Of a DNA stretch of 64,000 bases, positions 49,349 through 58,473 are shown in pieces. The stretch is from contig NZ_BMQB01000008.1 of NCBI RefSeq assembly GCF_014647895.1, positions 1 to 64,000 of the forward strand, given 5' to 3'. How positions within the stretch are numbered: position 1 is the first letter of the stretch; each line of letters begins with the position of its first letter. Source of the stretch: Pilimelia anulata. Lineage in GTDB: Bacteria; Actinomycetota; Actinomycetes; Mycobacteriales; Micromonosporaceae. The translations under genes and the position numbers were made by a program. The notes beneath the pieces are model-generated. The model had not been told where the DNA came from, did no database searches, and saw nothing but the letters and a program-made list of their open reading frames with translations.

Positions 49349-50194
49349 CTAGTGCGCGGCCAGCCGGCCGGTGGTCAGCAGGGCCAGCAGCACCGAGCCC
49401 AGGGCCACCCGGTAGAGCACGAAGACGTACAGCGTGTGCTGCACCACATAGCGCAGCAGCCAGGCGATCGCCGCGTAGCCGATGGCGAACGCGATCAGCG
49501 TCGCCACCACCATCTGCGCCCCGGACGGGACCAGCCCCTCGCCGGCCGGGCTGAACACGTCCTCCAGCGAGAAGACGCCGCTCATCACGACGGCCGGGAT
49601 GGCGAGCAGGAACGAGTACCGGGCGGCGGCCTCCCGGGTGAGGCCGAGGAACAGGCCGGCGGACAGGGTGCCGCCGGAGCGGGACACGCCGGGGATCAGC
49701 GCCAGCGCCTGCGCCAGCCCCATCCCGATGCCGTCGCGCAGGGTGAACCGGGTCAGGTCGCGCTCCTGCCGGCCCCAGTACTCGGCGAACGCGATGACGA
49801 ACGAGAACACGATGAGCATCGTCGAGACCAGCCACAGGTTGCGCGCCCCGGACCGGATCTCGTCCTTGAACGCCAGCCCGACCACGCCGATCGGGATGGA
49901 GCCGATGATGACGTACCAGCCCATCCGGTAGTCCATCGTGCCCCGCCGGGTGCGGTCGAACACGCCGGCGAACCAGGCGGCCGTGATCCGGCCGATGTCG
50001 CGGGCGAAGTAGATGAGCACGGCGGCCTCGGTGCCGAGCTGGGTGACCGCGGTGAACGAGGCGCCGGCGTCGGCGTCGAAGAACAGCGCCGAGGTGATCC
50101 GCATGTGCGCCGAGGAGCTGACCGGGAGGAACTCGGTGAGTCCCTGCACGATGCCGAGGACGATGGCCTCGATCCAGGTCATGTGCTGCGTCAT
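49349..50194 (-). CDS. uppP: Undecaprenyl-diphosphatase UppP (BacA)
   Basis: A 281-residue membrane protein with about eight helices. Signature motifs GLTEFLPVSSSAHM near the N-terminus and PGVSRSGGTLSAGLFLGLTR in the middle contain the catalytic Glu, Ser and Arg. It recycles undecaprenyl pyrophosphate for cell-wall synthesis and confers bacitracin tolerance. The ATG overlaps the stop of the LLM gene (ATGA); an internal ATG 12 nt later is an alternative. Confidence 0.96.
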   Translation of the reverse strand: MTQHMTWIEAIVLGIVQGLTEFLPVSSSAHMRITSALFFDADAGASFTAVTQLGTEAAVLIYFARDIGRITAAWFAGVFDRTRRGTMDYRMGWYVIIGSIPIGVVGLAFKDEIRSGARNLWLVSTMLIVFSFVIAFAEYWGRQERDLTRFTLRDGIGMGLAQALALIPGVSRSGGTLSAGLFLGLTREAAARYSFLLAIPAVVMSGVFSLEDVFSPAGEGLVPSGAQMVVATLIAFAIGYAAIAWLLRYVVQHTLYVFVLYRVALGSVLLALLTTGRLAAH

Positions 50195-51288
50195 GCGTCC
50201 ACTCCGGGGGCGTCGTCGTCGGGGGCGGCGGTGCCGGCGAGTCGGTGGGCCTCGGCGACCGTGCGCAGGGTACGCAGGCCGGTCTCCCGGTCGACGCCGC
50301 CGCCGAGGTTGACCGACAGGGTGGTCACGCCCGCGGCGGCGTACGCGGCGAGGCCCGCGGCGATGCGGGCCGTCGAGCCGAGCAGGGCGGTCCGGTCGAT
50401 CAACTCGTACGGCACGGCCGCGGCGGCGTCCCGGTGCCGGCCGGCGAGGTAGTGCTCCTGCACCTCGTCGGCCGCCGCAGCGTAGCCGAGCCGGCCGGCG
50501 AGCGCGTGGTAGAAGTTGCGCTCGCGGCTGCCCATCCCGCCGATGTAGAGGGCGGCGTACGGGCGGACGGCGTCGGCGCAGCGGGCCAGCGTCGCCGGGT
50601 CGTCGTCGGCGGCGGGCACCACCGGCACGGCGGCGACCAGGTCGAACGGCCCGGTGCGGCCGCCGGCGGCCCGGCCGGCGGCCAGCGCGGCCCGGGTGTC
50701 GGCCAGCGCGTCGGGGGCGACGAAGATGCCCAGCCAGCCGTCGGCGATCCGGCCGGCCAGCTCGAGGTTGCGCGGGCCGACGGCGGCGAGGTAGATCGGC
50801 AGGTCGGGGCGGCGGGGGCGCAGCGACAGGCGCAGCGCCTTGCCGGGGCCGTCGGGCAGCGGCAGCGGGTAGTGCGGGCCGGGCGAGCGGACCTCGGCCC
50901 GGGCCAGCGCCAGCCGGACGATCGCCACGTACTCCTCGGTCCGGGCGAGCGGGCGGGCGAACCGCACGCCGTGCCAGCCCTCGGAGACCTGCGGGCCGGA
51001 GACGCCGAGGCCGAGCCGGAACCGGCCGCCGGACAGGTCGTCCAGGGTGGCCGCGGTCATCGCGGTGGCGGCCGGGCTGCGGGCGGGGATCTGCATGACG
51101 GCGGCGCCGAGGTCGATCCGCCGGGTACCGGCGGCGAGCCAGGCGAGGACCGTGGGGGCGTCGGAGCCGTACGCCTCGGCGACCCAGGCCACGGCGTAGC
51201 CGAGGCGCTCGGCCTCCCGCACGAGGGCGAGCTGGTCGGCGGGGTCGGTGGCGGAGGTCCGGTAGCCCAGATTCAGGCCCAGTCGCAC
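50191..51288 (-). CDS. LLM class F420-dependent oxidoreductase
   Basis: A 365-residue luciferase-like (TIM-barrel) protein. Typical segments are LGLNLGYRTSATDPADQLALVREAERLGYAVAWVAE-type N-terminus, GAAVMQIPARSPAATAMTAATLDDLSGGRFRLGLGVSGP and VAAVGPRNLELAGRIADGWL. F420 rather than FMN use is inferred from lineage and this consensus. Reaction unknown. GTG start with GGAGG about 10 nt upstream. Co-translated with uppP. Confidence 0.9.
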   Translation of the reverse strand: MRLGLNLGYRTSATDPADQLALVREAERLGYAVAWVAEAYGSDAPTVLAWLAAGTRRIDLGAAVMQIPARSPAATAMTAATLDDLSGGRFRLGLGVSGPQVSEGWHGVRFARPLARTEEYVAIVRLALARAEVRSPGPHYPLPLPDGPGKALRLSLRPRRPDLPIYLAAVGPRNLELAGRIADGWLGIFVAPDALADTRAALAAGRAAGGRTGPFDLVAAVPVVPAADDDPATLARCADAVRPYAALYIGGMGSRERNFYHALAGRLGYAAAADEVQEHYLAGRHRDAAAAVPYELIDRTALLGSTARIAAGLAAYAAAGVTTLSVNLGGGVDRETGLRTLRTVAEAHRLAGTAAPDDDAPGVDA

Positions 51289-51430
51289 GATGCCCGTTCC
51301 TCCCCCGGTGCCGGTGATCCGCGGTCGCCCCAGGTTACGCGGCGCGCCCGGGCGACGTGGCCGCGACACCCGGTGCGTCGGCCCGGGCGCGGGATGCCGC
51401 CGCGCGCGGTTTGTGCATAGGGTGCTGCCC

Positions 51431-52405
51431 ATGCAGCAGCGCGCACTCGGAGGCAGCGGCCTGACCGTGCCGCGGCTCGCCCTGGGCACGATGACCTGGG
51501 GGCGCGACACCGAGGCCGACGACGCCGCGGCGCAGCTCCGGGCGTACCTGGACGCGGGCGGCAACCTGGTCGACACCGCGGACGTGTACGGCGACGGCGC
51601 GGCCGAGTCCGTCCTCGGCGACCTGATCGGCGACCTCGCGCCGCGGGCCGACCTGCTGATCATGACGAAGGCGGGGCTGCGCGGCGGCGGCCAGCCGCGG
51701 CGCCGGGACGCCTCCCGCGGCCACCTGCTCGGCACGCTGGACGCGGCGCTGCGCCGGCTCGGCACGGACTACGTGGACCTGTGGCTGGTGCACGGGTACG
51801 ACCCGGCCACGCCGCTGGAGGAGACGCTGAGTGCGCTGGACCACGCCGCGGCCAGCGGCCGGGCCCGGTACGTCGGGGTGTCGAACGTGGCCGGCTGGCA
51901 GCTCGCCCGGGCGGCGACCTGGCAGCGGGCCTGGCCGGGCCGGGCGCCGATCGTCGCGGCGCAGCAGGAGTACTCGCTGCTGCAGCGGGGCGTGGAGCGG
52001 GAGGTGCTGCCGGCGTGCGCGGCGCTGGGCGTCGGGCTGCTGCCCTGGTCGCCGCTGGGGCGCGGGGTGCTGACCGGCAAGTACCGGGACGGGCGGCCGG
52101 CGGACTCGCGCGGGGCGTCGGCGCACCTGGCGTCGTTCGTGGCGCCGTACCTGGAGCCGCGGGCGTCCAGCATCGTCGAGGCGGTCAGCACCGCGGCCGG
52201 CGGGCTGGGCGTGGCGCCGCTGGAGGTGGCGCTGGCCTGGCTGCGGGACCGGCCGGGGGTGACCGCGCCGATCCTCGGCGCCCGGACCGTCGGGCAGCTC
52301 CGCGGGGCGCTGGAGGTCGAGCGGATCACCCTGCCGGCCGAGATCACCCGGGCGCTGGACGACGTGTCGGCGATCGAGGTCGGCTACCCCGAGCGCGCGG
52401 GCTGA
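51431..52405 (+). CDS. Aldo/keto reductase
   Basis: A 324-residue NADPH-dependent oxidoreductase with the AKR barrel: LGTMTWGRDTEADDA, DTADVYGDG (catalytic Asp and Tyr), MTKAG (Lys), LVHGYD (His), then GVSNVAGWQLA, PWSPLGRGVLTGKY and the cofactor-tail PILGARTVGQLRGAL. Reduces aldehydes or ketones; substrate unknown. TAGGGT (51418-51423) lies 7 nt before the ATG (leaderless), and the gene is divergent from the LLM gene. Confidence 0.94.
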   Translation: MQQRALGGSGLTVPRLALGTMTWGRDTEADDAAAQLRAYLDAGGNLVDTADVYGDGAAESVLGDLIGDLAPRADLLIMTKAGLRGGGQPRRRDASRGHLLGTLDAALRRLGTDYVDLWLVHGYDPATPLEETLSALDHAAASGRARYVGVSNVAGWQLARAATWQRAWPGRAPIVAAQQEYSLLQRGVEREVLPACAALGVGLLPWSPLGRGVLTGKYRDGRPADSRGASAHLASFVAPYLEPRASSIVEAVSTAAGGLGVAPLEVALAWLRDRPGVTAPILGARTVGQLRGALEVERITLPAEITRALDDVSAIEVGYPERAG

Positions 52406-52458
52406 CCGCGCCGGGCGCGGTGAGTGACGCGGTCGCCGCCGCCCGGCACGATGGGGTC

Positions 52459-52677
52459 ATGGAGTACGAGTACGCGCCGCTGCACTTCGGGCCGGAGGTG
52501 GACCGGCCGACCGCCGCGGCGCGGCTCGCCCTGCACGCCGAGTTCTCCGGCTGGGAGCTGTGGCGGGTGCTGCGGTTCCGCGACGGCAGCCGGCGGGTGT
52601 GGCTGCGCCGCCGGCTGCCCCGGCTCGGGTCAGGCCGAGCGCAGGAAGTGGTCGAGGACCCGGGCGCCGAAGCGTAG
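52459..52677 (+). CDS. DUF5703 family protein
   Basis: A 72-residue protein with the pattern EYEYAPLHFGPEVDRPTAAARLALHAEFSGWELWRVLRFRDGSRRVWLRRR, matching small actinobacterial DUF5703 proteins of unknown function. Its stop codon lies 48 nt inside the 3' end of the convergent M20 peptidase gene, so the C-terminal 15 or so residues are encoded opposite that gene. Confidence 0.72.
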   Translation: MEYEYAPLHFGPEVDRPTAAARLALHAEFSGWELWRVLRFRDGSRRVWLRRRLPRLGSGRAQEVVEDPGAEA

Positions 52678-53973
52678 CCCGTCGACCGGCACCCGCTCGT
52701 CGATGCCGTGGAACAGCGAGGCGAAGTCCAGGTCCGGCGGCAGCTTGAGCGGGGCGAAGCCGAAGCACTGGATGCCGAGGGTGGCGAACGCCTTGGCGTC
52801 GGTGCCGCCCGACAGCATGTACGGCACGGTCCGCGCGCCGGCGTCCTCCCGGCGCAGCGCCGCGCCCATCGCGTCGACCAGGTCGCCGGCGAACGTGGTC
52901 TCCAGCGCCTCCTGGTCCTGGACGAACTCCAGCTCCAGGTCCGGGCCGATGACCTCGCGCAGCTCGGCCAGGAACGCGTCGCGCTGGCCGGGCAGGGTCC
53001 GGCAGTCGACGGTGGCGGTGGCCCGGCCGGGGATGACGTTCTCCTTGTACCCGGCGTCCAGCCGGGTCGGGTTGGCGGTGTTGCGCAGGGTGGCGCCGAC
53101 GATCCGGGCCAGCGAACCGAGCTTGCCGAGTACCAGCTCGGGGTCGTCGGCGTTCAGCTCGACGCCGAGCGCCTCGCCGACGGCCTCGAGGAACTGCCGG
53201 ACCGACGGGGTGAGGGTGACCGGGAACCGGTGGGCGCCCAGCCGGGCGACGGCCTCGCACAGCGCGGTGACGGCGTTGTCGTCGTGCAGGAACGAGCCGT
53301 GGCCGGGGCGGCCGGCGGCGGTCAGCCGCAGCCACTGGATGCCCTTCTCGGCGGTCTGGATCAGGTACAGCCGCAGGTCGTCGCGGACGGTGTACGAGTA
53401 GCCGCCGACCTCGCCGATCGCCTCGGTGACGCCGTCGAACCAGTGCGCGTGCTCGCGGACCAGGTACCGGGCGCCGAGGTCGCTGCCGGCCTCCTCGTCG
53501 GCGGTGAACGCCAGCACGATGTCCCGCGGCGGGGTGTAGCCGGTGCGGCCCCAGTGCCGGACCACCGACAGGGCCATCGCGTCGAAGTCCTTCATGTCGA
53601 TGGCGCCGCGGCCCCACAGGTACCCGTCGCGCAGCTCGCCGGCGAACGGGTCCACCGACCACTCGGCCGGGTCGGCGGGGACGACGTCGAGGTGGCCGTG
53701 CACGAGCAGCGCGGGGCGGCCGGGGTCGGCGCCGCGCAGCCGGGCCACGACGCTCGCCCGGCCGGGCGCCGCCTCGTGGATCTCGCTGGCGACCCCGGCG
53801 GCGTCCAGCACGGCGGCGACGTACTCCGCGGCGGACCGCTCCCCCGCGCTGGTGCGCTGGTCGCCGGTGTTGGTGGTGTCGAGGCGGAGCAGGTCGGCGC
53901 AGAGGTCCACGACGTCGGCGTCGGCGGTGGAGGCGGGCCCGGGCGCGCCCGGCGGCGTCGTGTTCGCGGTCAT
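52630..53973 (-). CDS. M20/M25/M40 family metallopeptidase (dipeptidase-like)
   Basis: A 447-residue di-zinc peptidase. Metal-site residues are visible in LLVHGHLDVVP (His, Asp), WGRGAIDMKDFD, and TADEEAGSDLGARYL (Glu-Glu); SGGTDAKAF and the terminal SLFHGIDERVPVDGL (His) complete the site. A dimerisation domain spans about 200-330. Cleaves dipeptides or N-acyl amino acids; an M20 peptidase is also found near uppP in mycobacteria. TATGAC (53980-53985) is 6 nt before the ATG. Confidence 0.93.
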   Translation of the reverse strand: MTANTTPPGAPGPASTADADVVDLCADLLRLDTTNTGDQRTSAGERSAAEYVAAVLDAAGVASEIHEAAPGRASVVARLRGADPGRPALLVHGHLDVVPADPAEWSVDPFAGELRDGYLWGRGAIDMKDFDAMALSVVRHWGRTGYTPPRDIVLAFTADEEAGSDLGARYLVREHAHWFDGVTEAIGEVGGYSYTVRDDLRLYLIQTAEKGIQWLRLTAAGRPGHGSFLHDDNAVTALCEAVARLGAHRFPVTLTPSVRQFLEAVGEALGVELNADDPELVLGKLGSLARIVGATLRNTANPTRLDAGYKENVIPGRATATVDCRTLPGQRDAFLAELREVIGPDLELEFVQDQEALETTFAGDLVDAMGAALRREDAGARTVPYMLSGGTDAKAFATLGIQCFGFAPLKLPPDLDFASLFHGIDERVPVDGLRFGARVLDHFLRSA

Positions 53974-54012
53974 GCGACTGTCATACCAGCCCGACCGCCC
54001 CCGCCGCGACCG

Positions 54013-54288
54013 TCACGCGTGGACGGTCGCCGGCTCGTGGGTGGCGGACTCGATGTCCCGGGCGGCGGATTCGAGCAGGTGGTGGGCCAGGTCGAAGAGC
54101 GCGCGGGCCGCCGCCAGTTCGTCCCCGATAGCAGGATTCTCCTGATCTGTCGGGTTACGCCGCGCGGCTCCCGCGCCGCTGATGATCAGACCCGCGTCCA
54201 CCCGCAGCCGGGCCTCCGCCCTGGTCTGCCGGGTGTCGGGGTCCTCGTCGATCCGGATGTCGACGCTCCAGAGCTTCGGTGCGGTCAT
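54013..54288 (-). CDS. DUF1876 domain-containing protein
   Basis: A 91-residue protein starting MTAPKLWSVDIRIDEDPDTRQTRAEARL, matching the actinobacterial DUF1876 family (dsRBD-like alpha-beta fold). It has an internal GAGAARRNPTDQENPAIGDELAAARAL helix-forming region. Function unknown; relatives are often stress-induced. A strong GGAGGGTG site supports the ATG. Confidence 0.87.
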   Translation of the reverse strand: MTAPKLWSVDIRIDEDPDTRQTRAEARLRVDAGLIISGAGAARRNPTDQENPAIGDELAAARALFDLAHHLLESAARDIESATHEPATVHA

Positions 54289-54524
54289 GGCACACCCTCC
54301 CGCGCAGTGGGGTTCCTCACTCCCGAGCCTCCCACCGGGATCGGCCGGCGGTGGGTGGATCGAGGGACGCCGATCGGGCGTCCCATCAACGGGATCGACG
54401 ACCGTCCCCGTCCGGCGCGGCGGGGAAATTGACCGAACGGACCGGCCGAAAACTTCCGGTTGGCGAATCATCGATGGATTCGGTGGGCTTCCCTTGCATC
54501 CTCTCCACGTCCTACCGTCACGGT

Positions 54525-55496
54525 ATGAACCTGGAACTGCGGCACCTGCGGGTGGTCTGCGCCATCGCGGAGACCGGCAGCGTCACCAAGGCGGCGTCCC
54601 TGCTGGGCCTGGCCCAGCCGGCGCTGACCGCGCAGCTCCAGCGCATCGAGCGGACCCTGGGCGGGCCGCTGTTCGACCGGGACCGGCGCGGCGCCCGGCC
54701 GACGGCGCTCGGCGAGCTGGTGCTGGCCCGGGCGAAGGTGCTGCTGCCGGCGATGAAGGGGCTCCAGGAGGAGGCGGCGCGGCTGGCCGGGGTGAGCACC
54801 GGCGCGGCCCGGTACCGCGTCGGCGCCGTCGACGGCTCCGTCCTCGGCGGCCTGGTGCACCGGATCAACGCCGAGGTGCCGGACGCGCAGATCAGCACGT
54901 ACCCGTCCGGGCGGCCGGACGAGCTGGCGCACATGGTCGTCGGCGGCCGGCTCGACTTCGCCCTGATCGGCATGTGCGGCCACCCCGGCCCGATCACCGA
55001 CTTCGGAATCACCTGGCGGCAGATCGCCCTGGACCCGGTGCACGTCCTGCTCAACGAGCGGCACCCGCTGGCCGGGCGGGAGGAGATCGACCTGGCCGAG
55101 CTGGCCGGCGCGCAGTGGGTCTGCCGGCCCGGCGACACCTGCTTCGGCGACTGCTTCGCCGCCGCGTGCAGCCGCGCCGGGTTCACCCCCGGCCGGATCC
55201 TCGAGGCGGACGAGCGGGCCTGCATCGACATCGTCGACTCCGGCGAGGCCGTCGGCCTCTGCCAGCCGACGTTCCGGCCGGTCCCCGGCCTGGTGCTGCG
55301 GCCGCTGACCGGGTCGCCGATGCGCTGGCGGCAGCTCATCGGCTGGCACCCCCAGTCCGACGCCGCGGCGGTCGCCGACCGGGTGCACGGGTACGCCCTG
55401 GACGCCTACCGGGAGTCGATCGGCCGGCACCCCGCGTACCTGCGCTGGCTCGACCGCAACCCGGCCTTCGGACCCGTCACCGCACCGGTGGGTTGA
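54525..55496 (+). CDS. LysR family transcriptional regulator
   Basis: A 323-residue LTTR. N-terminal helix-turn-helix (about 4-65: LRHLRVVCAIAETGSVTKAASLLGLAQPALTAQLQRIERTLGGPLFDR) and a substrate-binding domain (about 90-300). Actinobacterial LTTRs of this length govern secondary metabolism or secreted enzymes; the next gene is a secreted protease. TACCGT (54513-54518) is 6 nt before the ATG (leaderless). Confidence 0.92.
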   Translation: MNLELRHLRVVCAIAETGSVTKAASLLGLAQPALTAQLQRIERTLGGPLFDRDRRGARPTALGELVLARAKVLLPAMKGLQEEAARLAGVSTGAARYRVGAVDGSVLGGLVHRINAEVPDAQISTYPSGRPDELAHMVVGGRLDFALIGMCGHPGPITDFGITWRQIALDPVHVLLNERHPLAGREEIDLAELAGAQWVCRPGDTCFGDCFAAACSRAGFTPGRILEADERACIDIVDSGEAVGLCQPTFRPVPGLVLRPLTGSPMRWRQLIGWHPQSDAAAVADRVHGYALDAYRESIGRHPAYLRWLDRNPAFGPVTAPVG

Positions 55497-55632
55497 CGCG
55501 GACGAGGTTCGCGGGTGACCTTTGTGGTCGATCGGCGTTGGTCCCCACGGCGGACCCCCCGGCGGCGGTACGCCGGGCGGCCCGTGGGGGCGGGGGCGGC
55601 GCCGACGCCCACCCCGTGATGAGGAGCACCCC

Positions 55633-57111
55633 ATGACGCGCAGGCTCGCCGCGATCGCGGTGGCCGTGGCGGTCGTCGCCGGCGGCGTACTCGCCGTGCC
55701 GGCGGTGGCCGACGTGTTCCGCGCCGACCGCACCCCCGACCCCGACCCGGTCGCCGCCGACCCGGACGCGCCGCTGCTGCGCGCGCTGTCCCGCGACCTC
55801 GCGCTGAACCCCGACCGGGCGCGCAGCCGGCTCGCCGCCGAGCGGCGGGCGTACGCGACCGAGACCGCGCTGCGCGGCCGCCTCGGCGGCCGGTTCGGCG
55901 GCGCCTGGCTGGCCCGCGACACCGACCGGCTCACCGTCGCCGTCACCGACCCCGACCGGGCGGCGGCCGTCCGGGCCGCCGGGGCCACGCCGCGGCTGGT
56001 CCGGCACAGCGAGGCCGCGCTGGCCGCCGTGCAGGCCCGGTTGGAGCGCCGGGCCCGGTCGGCGCCGGTCGCCGGCTGGTACGTCGACGTGGCCGAGAAC
56101 ACCGTCGTCGTCCTCGCCGACGGCGACGGCACCCGCACCCGGGCGTACCTGCGCCGGGCCGGGGTCGACGACGGCGCCGTCACCGTCCGGTCCGCGCCCG
56201 GCCGCCCCCGGCTGTACGCCGACCGCCGCGCCGGCGGCGACGGGTTCCGCGGCGACGGCGGCGCCTGCTCGATCGGCTTCGCCGTCGAGGGCGGGTTCGT
56301 CACCGCCGGCCACTGCGGCCGCGTCGGCAGCGGCGCCCGGACCGACGGGGACCGGCCGCTGGGCAGCTTCGCCAGCACCCACTTCCCCGGCGACGACTAC
56401 GCGTTCGTCCGCACGGCCGAGAGCGTCGCGCCGGGCGTGAACGACCACGGCGGCGCCGCGGTGCCGGTGCTGGGCGCGCGCGAGGCGCCGGTCGGCGCGT
56501 CGGTCTGCCGGTCCGGCGCCCGCACCGGCTGGCGCTGCGGCACGATCCTCGCCCGCAACGCCACGGTCAAGTACGCCGAGGGCAACGTCACCGGCCTGAC
56601 CCGGACCGACGTCTGCGCCGAGCCGGGCGACTCCGGCGGGAGCTGGATCTCCGACGGGCAGGCCCAGGGGATCACCTCCGGCGGCTCCGGCGACTGCACC
56701 GACGGCGGGGTCACCTACTTCCAGCCGCTGCGCGAGGCGCTGAGCGCGTACGGGCTCAACCTGCGCGTCGCCGACCCGCCGCCGCCCGCCCCCGGCACCG
56801 GCTGCGCCGGGCTGCCCGTGCGCGGCCCGGCGACGCTGCGCGACGACGCGCCGGCGTACCGGCCGAACGCCACCTACTACGTCAGCCGCGCCCCCGGCAC
56901 CCACCGCGGCTGCGTCGCCGCGCCCGGCGGCGCGCCGGTCACGCTGGCGCTCGAGCGGTGGACCGGCAGCTCCTGGGTGACCGCGGCGACCGCCCGCGGC
57001 GACGGGACCGCGGCGCTGCGCCACCGCGGGGTGGCCGGCTACTACCGGTACCGGGCGGGCACCGACGGCGGGCCGGTCGGGGCGACGGTGGGGTACGCCG
57101 CGCCCCGGTAG
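55633..57111 (+). CDS. Secreted chymotrypsin-like serine protease (S1E, streptogrisin type) with prodomain and C-terminal domain
   Basis: A 492-residue preproprotein. Signal peptide about 1-27, alpha-lytic-protease-type prodomain about 45-195, and a protease domain from about 205 with His227 (TAGHCG), Asp255 (GDDYAFVR) and Ser334 (PGDSGGS). Cys pairs near the active site match streptogrisins. A Pro-rich linker (about 381-389) leads to a 100-residue C-terminal domain with two Cys, perhaps a binding module. GAGGAG ribosome-binding site. The 136-nt leader region contains CCCCACGG (55543-55550) and its complement at 55582-55589. Confidence 0.94.
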   Translation: MTRRLAAIAVAVAVVAGGVLAVPAVADVFRADRTPDPDPVAADPDAPLLRALSRDLALNPDRARSRLAAERRAYATETALRGRLGGRFGGAWLARDTDRLTVAVTDPDRAAAVRAAGATPRLVRHSEAALAAVQARLERRARSAPVAGWYVDVAENTVVVLADGDGTRTRAYLRRAGVDDGAVTVRSAPGRPRLYADRRAGGDGFRGDGGACSIGFAVEGGFVTAGHCGRVGSGARTDGDRPLGSFASTHFPGDDYAFVRTAESVAPGVNDHGGAAVPVLGAREAPVGASVCRSGARTGWRCGTILARNATVKYAEGNVTGLTRTDVCAEPGDSGGSWISDGQAQGITSGGSGDCTDGGVTYFQPLREALSAYGLNLRVADPPPPAPGTGCAGLPVRGPATLRDDAPAYRPNATYYVSRAPGTHRGCVAAPGGAPVTLALERWTGSSWVTAATARGDGTAALRHRGVAGYYRYRAGTDGGPVGATVGYAAPR

Positions 57112-57182
57112 AACGCCGCCGGCGGTGGCGGGCGGCCGATAGCCTGGCCGCGACGTGTCCCCGCAACCACGGAGGTTCCCAG

Positions 57183-58442
57183 GTGCCCATGCCGTTCGCC
57201 CGCCCGGTCGCCGCGTTCGCCCTCGCGCTCGCCGTCGCCGCACCGCTGGGCGCGCCCGCACCGGCCGCGGCCGCACCACCGTCCACGCCGTACACCGGCA
57301 TCGATGAGAAGCTGATCCGCTCGCTGCTCAGGGCCGAGGTGGCCGCCGGCATGCCGGGCGTCTACACCGAGGTCCGGGCCGGCGCCGAGAAGGCCCGGCT
57401 CGCGCAGGGCCTCGCCGACGTGCCGGGCGAGCGTCCGATGGAGACGTACCTGCGGCACCGCGTCGGCAGCATCACCAAGACGTTCGTCGCCACCACCGTG
57501 CTCCAGCTCGTCGCGGAGAAGAAGGTCGGCCTGGACGCGCCGATCGCCACCTACCTGCCCGAGCTGCTGCCGGCGACCGGGCCGGACGGCAAGCCGGACC
57601 GGGGCGGGCAGATCACCGTCCGGATGCTGCTCCAGCACACCAGCGGCCTGGCCAACTACACCGACATCCTCACCACCAGCCCCGAGGCGATCGACTGGGC
57701 CCGGCACACCACGATCCCGCCGGCCGTGCTGGCCCGGATCGGGATCGGCGGGGCGCCGGTGTTCGCGCCGGGCAAGGGCTGGTCGTACTCCAACACCAAC
57801 TACCTGCTGGCCGGGCTGGTGATCGAGCGGGTCACCGGCAAGCCGTACGCCGAGGAGGTCGGGCGGCGGATCCTGGCGCCGCTGAAGCTGGCGAACACGT
57901 ACGCGCCGGGCACGCAGCCGCGGATCCGGGGCAAGCACGACCGGGCGTACATCGCGTACGACGCCGCCGGGCGGCGCGACTACACCGACTTCAACATGTC
58001 CTGGGCGTGGGCGGCCGGCGAGCTGGTCTCCACCACCGCCGACCTGAACACGTTCTACCGCGCCCTGCTCACCGGCAAGCTGCTCGCCCCGGCGCAGCAG
58101 GCCGAGCTGCTGCGGTTCGCCGAGACCGGCCAGCCGGGCGTGCGGTACGGCCTGGGGCTGCTGGCCGTGCAGCTCCCCTGCCCGACCGGCGCGCAGTGGT
58201 TCTACGGCCACGACGGCGGGACCGTCGGGCACCTGACCTCGTCCCTGCACACCCCGGACGCGACCCGCCAGGTGACCACCGCGGAGAACCAGAACGTCTG
58301 GGTCACCGACGCCGAGGCCGAGCGGGTGTTCGCGGCGAAGGGCCGGGCGCAGTACGCCTCGCTGTGCAACGCCGCGCCGCCGGCCGACGTGGCCGCCCTG
58401 CGCGCGGCGCGCCGGGCCCTGCCCCGCGGCCCGCTGGGCTGA
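57183..58442 (+). CDS. Secreted serine hydrolase, beta-lactamase/D-Ala-D-Ala carboxypeptidase class
   Basis: A 419-residue class-C beta-lactamase-fold protein with a Sec signal peptide (about 1-31). Catalytic SxxK is SITK at 96-99, the YxN motif is YSN at 202-204, and the third motif is HDGG in FYGHDGGTVGHLTSS. Such proteins are DD-peptidases or esterases in the cell envelope. GTG 57183 has GGAGG with 7-nt spacing; ATG 57189 is an alternative. Confidence 0.92.
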   Translation: MPMPFARPVAAFALALAVAAPLGAPAPAAAAPPSTPYTGIDEKLIRSLLRAEVAAGMPGVYTEVRAGAEKARLAQGLADVPGERPMETYLRHRVGSITKTFVATTVLQLVAEKKVGLDAPIATYLPELLPATGPDGKPDRGGQITVRMLLQHTSGLANYTDILTTSPEAIDWARHTTIPPAVLARIGIGGAPVFAPGKGWSYSNTNYLLAGLVIERVTGKPYAEEVGRRILAPLKLANTYAPGTQPRIRGKHDRAYIAYDAAGRRDYTDFNMSWAWAAGELVSTTADLNTFYRALLTGKLLAPAQQAELLRFAETGQPGVRYGLGLLAVQLPCPTGAQWFYGHDGGTVGHLTSSLHTPDATRQVTTAENQNVWVTDAEAERVFAAKGRAQYASLCNAAPPADVAALRAARRALPRGPLG

Positions 58443-58473
58443 CCCGCGGCCGGGCACCCCGGCTGCGCGCGGT

